DNA of 64,000 nucleotides from assembly GCF_051401765.1 (NCBI RefSeq), contig NW_027480449.1:1612001-1676000 (forward strand), given 5' to 3'. The translations under genes and the position numbers were made by a program. Source of the stretch: Calliopsis andreniformis (lineage: Eukaryota; Arthropoda; Insecta; Hymenoptera; Andrenidae). This document shows, piece by piece, positions 39,996 through 52,340 of the stretch (position 1 is its first letter; the number at the start of each line of letters is the position of its first letter). The notes beneath the pieces were generated by a model, which saw only the letters and a list, made by a program, of their open reading frames with translations, was not told the DNA's origin and made no database searches.

Positions 39996-42840
39996 AGGAT
40001 TGAGGATTGAGGATTGAAGATAGGATATTGAGGATTGAAGATTGAGGATTGAGGATTGAGGATTGAGGATTGATGATTGAAGATTGTGTATTGAGTGTTG
40101 ATTATTGAGTATTGATGATTGAATATTGAGGATTGAGGATTGAGGTTTGAGGATTGAGGATTGAGGTTTGAGGATTGAGGACGAGGACTGACGGTAGAGG
40201 ATTGACGTTTGGCGGCTGAGGACTGAGGATTGAGGATTGAGAATTAAGGATTGTTGATAGAGGACTGAAGATTGAGGACTGGGTATTGGGGATTGAAGAA
40301 TGAGGATTGAGGATTGAGGATTGAGGATTGAGGGTTGAGGGTCTAGGATTGGAGATTGATTATTGAGGATTGAAGATTGGGGATTGAGGATTGAGGATTG
40401 AAAATTGAGAGTTGAGGATGAGGTCTGAGGGTTGAGGATTGAGGTTTGAGAAATGAGGATTGATGACTGAGGATTGAGGATTGAGGATTCAGGATTGAGG
40501 ATTGAGGACTGAGTATTGAAGATTGAGTATTGATCACTGAGGATTGAGGATTGAGGTTTGAGGACTGTGGATTGAGGATTGAAGATTGAGTATTGAGGAT
40601 TAATGGTTGAGGATTGAGGATTGAGGATTGAGGATCGAGGATTGAGTACTGATGATTGAGGATTGATGATAGAGGATTGACGATTGAGGATTGGGTATTG
40701 AGGATTAAGCGTTGAGGTTTGAGGACTGAGGGCTGAGGATTGAGGATTGAATATTGAGGATTGAAGATTGAGGATTGATGATTAAGGATTGAGGATGGAG
40801 GATGAGGGCTGAGTGTTGAGGATTGAGGTTTGAGGGCTGAGGACAGAGGATTGAGGATTGAGAATTGAGGATTGAGGATTGAGGATTGAGGATTGAAAAT
40901 TGAGTATTGAGGACTGAATATTGAGGATTGAGGATTGACGATTGAGGATTGAGGATTGAAGATTGAGTGTTGAGGATTGAAGGTTGAGGATTGAGGATTG
41001 AGGATTGAGGATTGAGGATTGAAGATTGAGGATTGAGGATTGAGGATTGAGGATTGAGCATTGAGGATTGAAGATTGAATATTGATGATTGAAGATTGAG
41101 GATTGAGGATTGAGTGTTGTGGATTGAGGACGAGGACTGAGGGTTGAATATTGATGATTGAGGTCTGAGGATTGAGGATTGAGGATTGAAAATTGAGGAT
41201 TGAGGATTGAGGATTGAGGATTGAGGATTGAAGCTTGGATATTGAGGATTGAAGATTGAGGATTGAAGATTGAGGACTGAGGATTGAGGCTTGAAGGTTG
41301 AGTATTGAAGATTCAGGATTGAGGTTTGAGGACTGAGGATTGAGGATTGAAGATTGAAGGTTGAGGATTGAAGATTGAGTATTGATGATTGAATACTGAG
41401 GATTGAGGATTGAGGTTTGAGGATTGAGGACGAGGACTGACGGTAGAGGTTTGAGGTTTGTGGTTTGAGGATTGAGGATTGAGGACTGAGGATTGAGGAT
41501 TGAGGATTGAGGATTAAGCATTGAGCATTGAAGATTGAAGACTGGGGATTGAGGATTGATGATTGAGAATTAAGGATTGAAGATTGTGGATTGAGGATCT
41601 AGGGTTGGAGATTGATTATTGAGGATTGAAGATTGAGGATTGAGGATTGAGGATTGAGGATTGAGAATTGAGGATGAGGACTGAGGCTTGAGGATTGAGG
41701 TTTGAGGAATGGGGATTGAGGGTTGAGGGTTGAGGATTGAGGATTGAGGATTGAGGATTGAGTATTGAAGATTGAGTATTGATGCCTGTGGATTGAGGAT
41801 TGAGGATTGAGGATTGAGGATTGGGGATTGAATATTGAGTACTGAGGATTGAAGATTGAGGATTGAGGATTGAGGATTGAGGTTGGAGGATGAGGGCTGA
41901 GGGTTGAGGATTGAGGTTTGAGTATTGAATCCTGAGAATTCAGGATATTCTATTGAGTATTGAGAATTGAGTATTGATGGTTGAGTACTAAGGACTGAGG
42001 ATTGAGGATTGAAGGTTGAGTATTGAGGATTTAGAATTGAGGTTTGAGGACTGAGGACAGAGGATTGAGGACTGAGGATTGAGGATGAGGGCTGAGTGTC
42101 GGGGATTGAGGTTTGGCGGCTGAGGACTGAGGATTGAGGATTGAGAATTAAGGATTGTTGATAGAGGACTGAAGATTGAGGATTGGGTATTGAGGATTGA
42201 AGGATGAGGATTGAGGATTGAGGATTGAGGATTGAGGGTTGAGGATCTAGGATTGGAGATTGATTATTGAGGATTGAAGATTGGGTATTGAGGATTGAGG
42301 ATTGAGTATCTAGGATTGGAGGTTGATTATTGAGGATTGAAGATTGGGGACTGGGGATTGAGAATTGAGTATGTAGGATTGGAGATTGATTATTGAGGAT
42401 TGAAGATTGAGGATTGAGGATTGAGGATTGAAAATTGAGGATTGAGGATTGAGGATTGAGGATTGAGGATTGAGGATTGAGTATTGAAGATTGAGTATTG
42501 ATCACTGAGGATTGAGGATTGAGGTTTGAGGACTGAGGATTGAGGATTGAAGATTGAGTATTGAGGATTGATGGCTGAGGATTGAGGATTGAGGATTGAG
42601 GATCGAGGATTGAGTAATGATGATTGAGGATTGATGATTGAGGATTGAAGATTGAGGATTGGGTATTGAGGATTGAGCGTTGAGGTTTGAGGACTGAGGG
42701 CTGAGGATTGAGGATTGAGGATTGAGGGTTGAGGATTGAGGATTGAAGATTCAGGATTGGGGACTGAGGATTGAAGATTCAGTATTGAGGATTGAGGATT
42801 GAGGATTGAGGATTGAGGATTGAAGATTCAGTATTGACGA

Positions 42841-44194
42841 TTGAAGATTGAGGATTGAGGATTGAGGATTGAAGATTGAGTATTGAGGATAGAAGATTGA
42901 GGATTGAGGTTTGAGGATTGAGGATTGAGGATTGAGGATTGAAGGTTGAGGATTGGGTATTGAGGACTGAACATTGAGGATTGAGGATTGAGTATTGAAG
43001 GTTGAATATTGATGAATGAAGATTAACGATTGAGGGTTGAGGGTTGTGGATTGAGGACAAGGACTGAGGGTTGAGTATTGTTACTTGAGGTCTGAGGATT
43101 GAGGATTGAGGATTGCGAATTGAGGATTTAAGGTTGAAGATTGAGGATTGGGTATTGAGGATTGTAGAATGAGGATTGAGGATTGAGGATTGAGGATTGA
43201 GGATTGAGTATTGAGGATTGAAGATTGAGGATTGAGGATTGAGGATTGAGGATTGAGGATTGAAGATTGAGGATTGGGGATTGATGATTGAGGATTGAGC
43301 ATTGAGGATTGAAGATTGGATATTGATGATTAAAGATTGAGGATTGAGGATTGAGTGTTGTCGATTGAGGACGAGTACTGAGGGTTGAATATTGATGACT
43401 GAGGTCTGAGTATTGAGGATTGAGGATTGAAAATTGAGGATTGAGGATTGAGGATTGAGGATTGAAGATTGAGTATTGAGGATTGAAGATTGAGGATTGA
43501 GGATTGAGGATTGAGGATTGTGTATTGAAGATTGAAGATTGAGGATTGAGGATTGAGGATTGAGGATTGAGGATTGAGGACTGAAGATTGAGGATTGGGG
43601 ATTGAGGATTGACGATTGAGCATTGAGTATTGAGGATTGAGAATTGAGGATTGAGGTTTGAAATTGAGTATTCAGGATTGAAGATTGATGATTGAGATTT
43701 GATGATTGAATATTGTGGATTGAGTATTGAACCATGAGAATTCAGAATATTCTATTGAGTATTGAGAATTGAGTATTGTTCGTTGAGTATTGAGGATACA
43801 TGGCTGAGGGTTGTGTGTTGAATATTGAGGGTTGAGGATTGAGGATTGAGGACTGAGGATTGAGGATTGAGAATTAAGGATTGTTGATAGAGGATTGAAG
43901 ATTGAGGATTGGGTATTGAGGATTGAAGAATGAGGATTGAGGATTGAGGATTGAGGATTGAGGGTTGAGGATCTAGGATTGGAGATTGATTATTGAGGAT
44001 TGGAGGTTGAGGATTGATTATTGAGGATTGGAGGTTGAGGATTGATGATTGAGGATTGAGGATCTAGGATTGGAGATTGATTATTGAGGATTGAAGATAG
44101 AGGATTGATGATTGAGGATTGAGAATTGAGAATTGAGGATGAGGACTGAGGGTTGAGGATTGAGGTTTGAGAAATGAGGATTGAGGATTGAGGA
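42841..44194. repeat. 1,354-base higher-order unit, copy 1 of 3
   Basis: GATAGAAG at 42888, 44242 and 45596 and AGAATATTCT at 43744, 45098 and 46452 both show a period of exactly 1,354 bases. This first copy corresponds to 27341-28680 of the first superblock. Confidence 0.93.
43744..43753. repeat. Palindrome AGAATATTCT, site 5
   Basis: In 1,354-base unit 1 of 3; GAATTC at 43738. Confidence 0.85.
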
Positions 44195-45548
44195 TTGACG
44201 ATTGAGGATTGAGGATTGAGGATTGAAGATTGAGTATTGAGGATAGAAGATTGAGGATTGAGGTTTGAGGATTGAGGATTGAGGATTGAGGATTGAAGGT
44301 TGAGGATTGGGTATTGAGGACTGAACATTGAGGATTGAGGATTGAGTATTGAAGGTTGAATATTGATGAATGAAGATTAACGATTGAGGATTGAGGGTTG
44401 TGGATTGAGGACAAGGACTGAGGGTTGAGTATTGTTACTTGAGGTCTGAGGATTGAGGATTGAGGATTGCGAATTGAGGATTTAAGGTTGAAGATTGAGG
44501 ATTGGGTATTGAGGATTGTAGAATGAGGATTGAGGATTGAGGATTGAGGATTGAGGATTGAGTATTGAGGATTGAAGATTGAGGATTGAGGATTGAGGAT
44601 TGAGGATTGAGGATTGAAGATTGAGGATTGGGGATTGATGATTGAGGATTGAGCATTGAGGATTGAAGATTGAATATTGATGATTAAAGATTGAGGATTG
44701 AGGATTGAGTGTTGTGGATTGAGGACGAGTACTGAGGGTTGAATATTGATGACTGAGGTCTGAGTATTGAGGATTGAGGATTGAAAATTGAGGATTGAGG
44801 ATTGAGGATTGAGGATTGAAGATTGAGTATTGAGGATTGAAGATTGAGGATTGAGGATTGAGGATTGAGGATTGTGTATTGAAGATTGAAGATTGAGGAT
44901 TGAGGATTGAGGATTGAGGATTGAGGATTGAGGACTGAAGATTGAGGATTGGGGATTGAGGATTGACGATTGAGCATTGAGTATTGAGGATTGATAATTG
45001 AGGATTGAGGTTTGAAATTGAGTATTCAGGATTGAAGATTGATGATTGAGATTTGATTATTGAATATTGTGGATTGAGTATTGAACCATGAGAATTCAGA
45101 ATATTCTATTGAGTATTGAGAATTGAGTATTGTTCGTTGAGTATTGAGGATACATGGCTGAGGGTTGTGTGTTGAATATTGAGGGTTGAGGATTGAGGAT
45201 TGAGGACTGAGGATTGAGGATTGAGAATTAAGGATTGTTGATAGAGGATTGAAGATTGAGGATTGGGTGTTGAGGATTGAAGAATGAGGATTGAGGATTG
45301 AGGATTGAGGATTGAGGGTTGAGGATCTAGGATTGGAGATTGATTATTGAGGATTGGAGGTTGAGGATTGATTATTGAGGATTGGAGGTTGAGGATTGAT
45401 GATTGAGGATTGAGGATCTAGGATTGGAGATTGATTATTGAGGATTGAAGATAGAGGATTGATGATTGAGGATTGAGAATTGAGAATTGAGGATGAGGAC
45501 TGAGGGTTGAGGATTGAGGTTTGAGAAATGAGGATTGAGGATTGAGGA
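44195..45548. repeat. 1,354-base higher-order unit, copy 2 of 3
   Basis: Middle unit, nearly identical to its neighbours. Small private changes such as GATAATTGAGG near 44994 (against GAGAATTGAGG in unit 1) are shared with unit 3. Units 2 and 3 are therefore closer to each other than to unit 1, which suggests unit 3 arose by duplication of unit 2. Confidence 0.93.
45098..45107. repeat. Palindrome AGAATATTCT, site 6
   Basis: In 1,354-base unit 2 of 3; GAATTC at 45092. Confidence 0.85.
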
Positions 45549-46660
45549 TTGACGATTGAGGATTGAGGATTGAGGATTGAAGATTGAGTATTGAGGATAG
45601 AAGATTGAGGATTGAGGTTTGAGGATTGAGGATTGAGGATTGAGGATTGAAGGTTGAGGATTGGGTATTGAGGACTGAACATTGAGGATTGAGGATTGAG
45701 TATTGAAGGTTGAATATTGATGAATGAAGATTAACGATTGAGGATTGAGGGTTGTGGATTGAGGACAAGGACTGAGGGTTGAGTATTGTTACTTGAGGTC
45801 TGAGGATTGAGGATTGAGGATTGCGAATTGAGGATTTAAGGTTGAAGATTGAGGATTGGGTATTGAGGATTGTAGAATGAGGATTGAGGATTGAGGATTG
45901 AGGATTGAGGATTGAGTATTGAGGATTGAAGATTGAGGATTGAGGATTGAGGATTGAGGATTGAGGATTGAAGATTGAGGATTGGGGATTGATGATTGAG
46001 GATTGAGCATTGAGGATTGAAGATTGAATATTGATGATTAAAGATTGAGGATTGAGGATTGAGTGTTGTGGATTGAGGACGAGTACTGAGGGTTGAATAT
46101 TGATGACTGAGGTCTGAGTATTGAGGATTGAGGATTGAAAATTGAGGATTGAGGATTGAGGATTGAGGATTGAAGATTGAGTATTGAGGATTGAAGATTG
46201 AGGATTGAGGATTGAGGATTGAGGATTGTGTATTGAAGATTGAAGATTGAGGATTGAGGATTGAGGATTGAGGATTGAGGATTGAGGACTGAAGATTGAG
46301 GATTGGGGATTGAGGATTGACGATTGAGCATTGAGTATTGAGGATTGATAATTGAGGATTGAGGTTTGAAATTGAGTATTCAGGATTGAAGATTGATGAT
46401 TGAGATTTGATTATTGAATATTGTGGATTGAGTATTGAACCATGAGAATTCAGAATATTCTATTGAGTATTGAGAATTGAGTATTGTTCGTTGAGTATTG
46501 AGGATACATGGCTGAGGGTTGTGTGTTGAATATTGAGGGTTGAGGATTGAGGATTGAGGACTGAGGATTGAGGATTGAGAATTAAGGATTGTTGATAGAG
46601 GATTGAAGATTGAGGATTGGGTATTGAGGATTGAAGAATGAGGATTGAGGATTGAGGATT
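45549..46660. repeat. 1,354-base higher-order unit, copy 3 of 3, truncated
   Basis: Follows the 1,354-base pattern to about 46660. There a run of plain heptamers leads into TGATGATTGAAGATTGTGTA, the sequence of 30.68 kb, in place of GGGTTGAGGATCTAGG. About 240 bases of the unit are lost at this junction, together with the counterpart of 29.8-30.65 kb. A deletion between consensus runs would explain both. Confidence 0.87.
46452..46461. repeat. Palindrome AGAATATTCT, site 7
   Basis: In truncated 1,354-base unit 3 of 3; GAATTC at 46446. Confidence 0.85.
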
Positions 46661-48330
46661 GAGGATTGAGGATTGAGGATTGATGATTGAAGATTGTGTA
46701 TTGAGTGTTGATTATTGAGTATTGATGATTGAATATTGAGGATTGAGAATTGAGGTTTGAGGATTGAGGACGAGGACTGACGGTAGAGGATTGAGGTTTG
46801 GCGGCTGAGGACTGAGGATTGAGGTTTGAGAATTAAGGATTGTTGATAGAGGACTGAAGATTGAGGACTGGGTATTGGGGATTGAAGAATGAGGATTGAG
46901 GATTGAGGATTGAGGATTGAGGGTTGAGGGTCTAGGATTGGAGATTGATTATTGAGGATTGAAGATTGGGGATTGAGGATTGAGGATTGAAAATTGAGAG
47001 TTGAGGATGAGGTCTGAGGGTTGAGGATTGAGGTTTGAGAAATGAGGATTGATGACTGAGGATTGAGGATTGAGGATTCAGGATTGTGGATTGAGGACTG
47101 AGTATTGAAGATTGAGTATTGATCACTGAGGATTGAGGATTGAGGTTTGAGGACTGTGGATTGAGGATTGAAGATTGAGTATTGAGGATTGATGGTTGAG
47201 GATTGAGGATTGAGGATTGAGGATCGAGGATTGAGTACTGATGATTGAGGATTGATGATAGAGGATTGAGGATTGAGGATTGGGTATTGAGGATTAAGCG
47301 TTGAGGTTTGAGGACTGAGGGCTGAGGATTGAGGATTGGGGATTGAGGGTTGAGGATTGAGGATTGATGATTGAGGATTGGGGACTGAGGATTGAAGATT
47401 CAGGATTGAGGATTGAGGATTGAGGATCTAGGATTGGAGATAGATTATTGAGGATTGAAGATTGAGGATTGATGATTGAGGATTTAGAATTGAGAATTGA
47501 GGATGAGGTCTGAGGGTTGGGGATTGAGGTTTGAGAACTGAGGATTGAGGATTGAGGATTGAGGATTGAAGATTGAGTATTGAGAATTGAGGATTGAGGA
47601 TTGAGGATTGATGATTGATGATTGAAGATTGTGTATTGAGGATTGAAGATTGAGGATTGAGGATTGAGGATTGAGGATTGAGGATTGAGAATTGAGGATT
47701 GAGTATTCAAATTGAGTATTGAGGGTTGAAGATTGAGGATTGAGATTTGATTATTGAATATTGTGGATTGAGTATTGAACCATGGGGATTAAGGATATTC
47801 TATTGTGTATTGAGAATTGAGGATTGGTCGTTGAGTATTGAGGATTCATGGCTGAGGGTTGTGTGTTGAATATTGAGGGTTGAGAATTGAGGATTGAGGA
47901 TTGAGGATTGAGGATTGAAGATTCAGTATTGATGATTGAATACTGAGGATTGAGGATTGAGGTTTGAGGATTGAGGACGAGGGCTGACGGTAGAGGATTG
48001 AGGATTGATGATTGAGAATTAAGGATTGATGATTGTGGATTGAGGATCTAGGATTGGAGATTGATTATTGAGGATTGAAGATTGAGGATTGAGGATTGAG
48101 GATTGAGGATTGAGTATTGAAGATTGAGTATTGATGCCTGAGGATTGAGGATTGAGGATTGAGGATTGAGGATTGGGGATTGAATATTGAGTACTGAGGA
48201 TTGAAGATTGAGGATTGAGTATTGAGGGTTGAGGATGGAGGATGAGGGCTGAGGGTTGAGGATTGAGGTTTGAGTATTGAATCCTGAGAATTCAGGATAT
48301 TCTATTGAGTATTGAGAATTGAGGATTCAT

Positions 48331-49187
48331 GGTTGAGTACTGAGGACTGACGATTGAGGATTGAAGGTTGAGTATTGAGGATTCATAATTGAGGTTTGAG
48401 GACTGAGGATTGAGGATTGAAGATTGAGTATTGAGGATTGAATATTGAGGATTGAGGATTGAGGATTGAGGATGATGTCTGAGGGTTGAGAATTGAGGTT
48501 TGAGGACTGAGGACTGAGGATTGAGGACTGAGGATTGAGGATGAGGGCTGAGGGTCGGGGATTGAGGTTTGGCGGCTGAGGACTGAGGATTGAGGATTGA
48601 GAATTAAGGATTGTTGATAGAGGACTGAAGATTGAGGACTGGGTATTGGGGATTGAAGAATGAGGATTGAGGATTGAGGATTGAGGATTGAGGGTTGAGG
48701 GTCTAGGATTGGAGATTGATTATTGAGGATTGAAGATTGGGGATTGAGGATTGATGATTGAAAATTGAGAGTTGAGGATGAGGTCTGAGGGTTGAGGATT
48801 GTGGTTTGAGAAATGAGGATTGAAGATTGAGGATTGAGGATTGAGGATTGAGGATTGAGGATTGAGGATTGAGGATTGAGTATTGAAGATTGAGTATTGA
48901 TCACTGAGGATTGAGGATTGAGGTTTGAGGACTGTGGATTGAGGATTGAAGATTGAGTATTGAGGATTGATGGTTGAGGATTGAGGATTGAAGATTGGGG
49001 ATCGAGGATTGAGTACTGATGATTGAGGATTGATGATAGAGGATTGAGGATTGAGGATTGGGTATTGAGGATTAAGCGTTGAGGTTTGAGGACTGAGGGC
49101 TGAGGATTGAGGATTGAGGATTGAGGGTTGAGGATTGAGGATTGAAGATTGAGGATTGGGGACTGAGGATTGAAGATTCAGGATTGA
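48331..49187. repeat. Patch related to 17.58-18.44 kb, with left copy of 357-base duplication
   Basis: From about 48.33 kb the variants match 17.54-18.4 kb (offset 30,793) and 20.62-21.5 kb (offset 27,711) better than 32.3 kb, for example GACTGACGATTGAGG and GATTCATAATTG. The last 357 bases (about 48831-49187) are the left half of a tandem pair. Confidence 0.78.
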
Positions 49188-49544
49188 AGATTGAGGATTG
49201 AGGATTGAGGATTGAGGATTGAGGATTGAGGATTGAGTATTGAAGATTGAGTATTGATCACTGAGGATTGAGGATTGAGGTTTGAGGACTGTGGATTGAG
49301 GATTGAAGATTGAGTATTGAGGATTGATGGTTGAGGATTGAGGATTGAAGATTGGGGATCGAGGATTGAGTACTGATGATTGAGGATTGATGATAGAGGA
49401 TTGAGGATTGAGGATTGGGTATTGAGGATTAAGCGTTGAGGTTTGAGGACTGAGGGCTGAGGATTGAGGATTGAGGATTGAGGGTTGAGGATTGAGGATT
49501 GAAGATTGAGGATTGGGGACTGAGGATTGAAGATTCAGGATTGA
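49188..49544. repeat. 357-base tandem duplication, right copy
   Basis: ATCGAGG at 49001 and 49358, and GATTCAGG at 49175 and 49532, are each 357 bases apart, exactly 51 heptamers. The junction lies in a run of consensus heptamers (about 49186-49230). Related sequence at 18.1-18.45 kb and 21.2-21.53 kb has one copy. Confidence 0.9.
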
Positions 49545-49559
49545 GGATTGAGGATTGAG

Positions 49560-50740
49560 GATCTAGGATTGGAGATAGATTATTGAGGATTGAAGATTGA
49601 GGATTGATGATTAAGGATTTAGAATTGAGAATTGAGGATTAGGTCTGAGGGTTGAGGATTGAGGTTGAGAAATGAGGATTGAGGATTGAGGATTGAGGAT
49701 TGAAGATTGAGTATTGAGAATTGAGGATTGAGGATTGAGGATTGAGGATTGAGGATTGAGGATTGAGGATTGAGGACTGAGGGTTGAAGATTGAGGATTG
49801 GGTATTGAGGACTGAGCATTGAGGATTGAGGGTTGATGATTGAATATTGAGGATTGAAGATTGAGGATTGATGATTAAGGATTGAGGATGGAGGATGAGG
49901 GCTGAGTGTTGAGGATTGAGGTTTGAGGACTGAGGACAGAGGATTGAGGATTGAGAATTGAGGATTGAGGATTGAGGATTGAGGATTGAGGATTGAAGAT
50001 TGAGTATTGAGGATTTAAGATTGAGGATTGAGGATTGAGGATTGAGGATTGATGATTGAATATTGTGGATTGAGTATTGAACCATGAGGATTCAGGATAT
50101 TCTATTGTGTATTGAGAATTGAGGATTGATCGTTGAGTATTGAGGATTCATGGCTGAGGGTTGTGATTTGAATATTGAGGGTTGAGTATTGGGGATTGAG
50201 GATTGAGGATTGAGGATTGAAGATTGAGTATTGATGATTGAATACTGAGGATTGAGGATTGAGGTTTGAGGATTGAGGACGAGGACTGACGATAGAGGAT
50301 TGAGGTTTGAGGTTTGAGGATTGAGGATTGAGGACTGAGGATTGAGGATTGAGGATTAGGCATTGAGGATTGAAGATTGAAGACTGGGGATTGAGTATTG
50401 ATGATTGAGAATTAAAGATTGAAGACTGTGGATTGAGGATCAAGGATTGGAGATTGATTATTGAGGATTGAAGATTGAGGATTGAGGATTGAGGATTGAG
50501 GATTGAGAATTGAGGATGAGGACTGAGGGTTGAGGATTGAGGATTGAGGATTGAGGATTGAAAATTGAGTATTGAGGATTGAAGATTGAGGATTGAGGAT
50601 TGAGGATTGAGGATTGAGGATTGAAGATTGAGGATTGAAGATTGAGTATTGAGGATTGAAGATTGAGGATTGAGGATTGAGTATTGAGGATTGAGGATTG
50701 AAGATTGAGGATTGAGGATTGATGATTGAGGATTGAGCAT
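49560..50740. repeat. Patch homologous to the right part of the 4.17-kb unit
   Basis: 49.56-49.82 kb matches 15.25-15.5 kb (GATTTAGAATTGAG, GAGGTTGAGAAATGAGG), and 50.09-50.74 kb matches 16.08-16.73 kb at offset 34,009 with few differences. A segment resembling 25.25-25.4 kb (GATGATTAAGGATTGAGG) lies between them. Since 16.71 kb is where the 4.17-kb triplet ends, this patch carries the same end structure some 34 kb away. Confidence 0.8.
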
Positions 50741-52340
50741 TGAGGATTGAAGATTGAATATTGATGATTGAAGATTGAGGATTGAGGATTGAAGGTTGTG
50801 GATTGAGGACGAGTACTGAGGGTTGAATATTGATGATTGAGGTCTGAGGATTGAGGATTGAGGATTGGAAATTCAGGATTGAGGATTGAGGATTGAGGAT
50901 TGAGGATTGAAGATTGAGTATTGAGGATTGAAGGTTGAGGATTGCGATTGATTATTGAATATTGTGGATTGAGTATTGAACCATGAGGATTCAGGATATT
51001 CTATTGTGTATTGAGAATTGAGGATTGATCGTTGAGTATTGAGGATTCATGGCTGAGGGTTGTGTGTTGTATATTGAGGATTGACGATTGAGGATTGAGG
51101 ATTGAGGATTGAGGATTGAGGATTGAGGATTGAGGATTGAGAATTGAGGATGAGGACTGAGGGTTGAGGATTGAGGTTTGAGGAACGGGGATTGAGGGTT
51201 GAGGTTTGAGGATTGACGATTGAGGATTGAGGACTGAGTATTGAAGACTGAGTATTGATGGTTGAGTACTGAGGACTGAGGATTGAGGATTGAGGATTGA
51301 GGATTGAGCATTAAGGATTGAAGATTGAGGACTGGCGATTGAGGATTGAAGATTGAGGATTAAGGATTGAGGATTGAGGATTGAGGATTGAAGATTGAAG
51401 ACTGGGGATTGAGGATTGAAGATTGAGAATTAAGGATTGAAGATTGTGGATTGAGGATCAAGGATTGGAGATTGATTATTGAGGATTGAAGATTGAGTAT
51501 TGAGAATTGAGGATTGAGGATTGAGGATTGAGGATTGAGGACTGAGGGTTGAAGATTGAGGATTGGGTATTGAGGACTGAGCATTGAGGATTGAGGATTG
51601 AGGATTGAAGGTTGAATATTGATGAATGAAGATTAACGATTGAGCATTGAGGGTTGTGGATTGAGGACGAGGACAGAGGGTTGAGTATTGTTACTTGAGG
51701 TCTGAGGATTGAGGATTAAGGATTGAAGATTGAGGATTGAGGATTGATGATTGAGGATTGAGCATTGAGGATTGAAGATTGAATATTGATGATTGAAGAT
51801 TGAGGATTGAGGATTGAGGGTTGTGGACTGAGGACGAGTACTGAGGGTTGAATATTGATGATTGAGGTCTGAGGATTGAGGATTGAGGATTGAAAATTGA
51901 GGATTGAGGATTGAGGATTGAGGATTGAGGATTGAAGATTGAGGATTGGCGATTGAGTATTGAGTATTGAGAATTGAGGATTGATGGTTGAGTATTGAGG
52001 ATTCATGGCTGAGGGTTGTGTGTTGAATATTGAGGGTTGAGGATTGAGGATTGAGGATTGAGGATTGAGGATTGAGGATTGATGATTGAAGATTGTGTAT
52101 TGAGTGTTGAATATTGAGGATCGAGGATTGAGGATTGAGGATTGAGGATTGAGGATTGAAGATTGAGGATTGGGGATTGAGGATTGGCGATTGAGTATTG
52201 AGTATTGAGAATTGAGGATTGATGGTTGAGTATTGAGGATTCATGGCTGAGGGTTGTGTGTTGAATATTGAGGGTTGAGGATTGAGGATTGAGGATTGAG
52301 GATTGAGGATTGAAGATTGAGTATTGATGATTGAATATTG
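50741..52340. repeat. Heptamer mosaic leading into superblock B
   Basis: Contains the divergent CCATGAGGATTCAGG module near 50980. From 51360 it is collinear with 34945 onward (offset 16,415). Between about 51.9 and 52.2 kb there is a local duplication of GATTGGCGATTGAGTATTG and GATTCATGGCTGAGGG (about 52000 and 52240), which is not present at 35.8 kb. No gene is visible. Confidence 0.75.

Larger units (their letters stand above)
37210..48330. repeat. Superblock A, second copy (about 11.1 kb)
   Basis: Second copy of 21760-32330. Its left edge overlaps superblock B, so the two families interlock rather than abut. It has a 153-base tandem duplication near 39.8 kb that the first copy lacks, a third 1,354-base unit, and it lacks the 29.8-30.65 kb segment. 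After 48.33 kb the variants switch to the 17.58 kb type (GACTGACGATTG). Confidence 0.84.
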
